A stretch of DNA of 5,893 bases. It comes from Burkholderiales bacterium (GTDB lineage Bacteria > Pseudomonadota > Gammaproteobacteria > Burkholderiales > Burkholderiaceae_B). Below are positions 5,777-5,893 of the stretch, piece after piece (position 1 is the stretch's first letter; every line of letters begins with the position of its first letter). The position numbers were made by a program, and so were the translations under genes. The stretch covers positions 1 through 5,893 of the forward strand of contig SXZD01000054.1 of NCBI GenBank assembly GCA_005788065.1. Direction: 5' to 3'. A model generated the notes under the pieces. It was given only the letters and a program-made list of their open reading frames with translations. It had not been told where the DNA came from and ran no database searches.

Positions 5777-5893
5777 TTACACCATGGCATATGCGTTGGC
5801 CGGACTGCCTGCCCGCGCGGGTGCCGAGATGCTTGCCCACGCTTCGCGCAGTTCGCGCGTGACATCGGCGCACGCAGCAAAACGCGAATCATC
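5777..5893 (-). CDS. C-terminal end of a flagellar chaperone-like protein, possibly FliS (partial)
   Basis: Only the last 38 residues are in the window, in the frame that enters at 5893 and stops with TAA at 5779-5777. The segment 'DVTRELREAWASI' (11-23) is an amphipathic helix with the closing 'L-x-x-AW' pattern that I associate with the last helix of FliS, the export chaperone of flagellin. A short Ala/Pro/Ser tail follows. The position directly upstream of fliK also fits, since fliD-fliS-fliT commonly precede fliK in betaproteobacteria. FliT or an unrelated short flagellar protein remains possible because so little is visible. The alternative frame that opens at 5892 and runs on into fliK is arginine-rich and is a shadow. 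Confidence 0.5.
   Translation of the reverse strand, partial: DDSRFAACADVTRELREAWASISAPARAGSPANAYAMV

Noticed and set aside
1..5893. Search for mobile elements, CRISPR arrays, tRNA genes, toxin-antitoxin or defence genes
   Set aside because: Nearly all DNA is accounted for by continuous flagellar coding sequences. No repeats of array type, transposase motifs or cloverleaf-like segments were seen.

Overview
The window is a segment of a flagellar basal-body gene cluster from a Gram-negative bacterium. It is most likely a betaproteobacterium (Burkholderiales, Rhodocyclales or Nitrosomonadales type). The reasons are a fliK product with the segment 'SIENSGLFYEAHLQEW', a short FlhB-like paralogue next to fliK, a YcgR-like PilZ protein in the same operon, and moderately GC-rich coding DNA. 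The taxonomic placement is inference from protein style and gene order, not a database result.

Layout from left to right. Minus strand: fliG (positions 932 to 1, its C-terminus cut by the window edge) lies downstream of fliF (about 2780 to 945) with a 12-nt gap, so the two form an operon read leftwards. Next comes a roughly 240-bp divergent intergenic region. It holds a strong sigma-28 (FliA)-type promoter match reading toward fliF and an AT-rich near-perfect inverted repeat. Plus strand: fliE (3022-3411) stands alone. Minus strand: three genes converge on fliE and read leftwards from position 5701, namely fliK (5701-4469), a short FlhB C-terminal-like gene (4476-4168, overlapping fliK by 8 nt) and a YcgR-like PilZ gene (4153-3437). 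At the right edge, still on the minus strand, is the 3' end of another gene (5893-5777), probably a flagellar chaperone of the FliS or FliT kind.

How they work together. FliF builds the MS ring in the inner membrane. FliG binds the FliF cytoplasmic tail and transmits torque. FliE joins the MS ring to the rod. FliK measures hook length and triggers the export switch, which is normally executed by the cytoplasmic domain of FlhB. The short FlhB-like protein resembles that domain without its membrane part. The PilZ protein is expected to sense cyclic di-GMP and modulate swimming at the rotor, where FliG sits.

I see no insertion sequence, RNA gene, CRISPR array, phage gene or defence system. No stretch longer than about 300 bases lacks a gene. 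The most informative non-coding signal is the promoter and inverted-repeat region between fliF and fliE. The window otherwise looks like a conventional flagellar locus.
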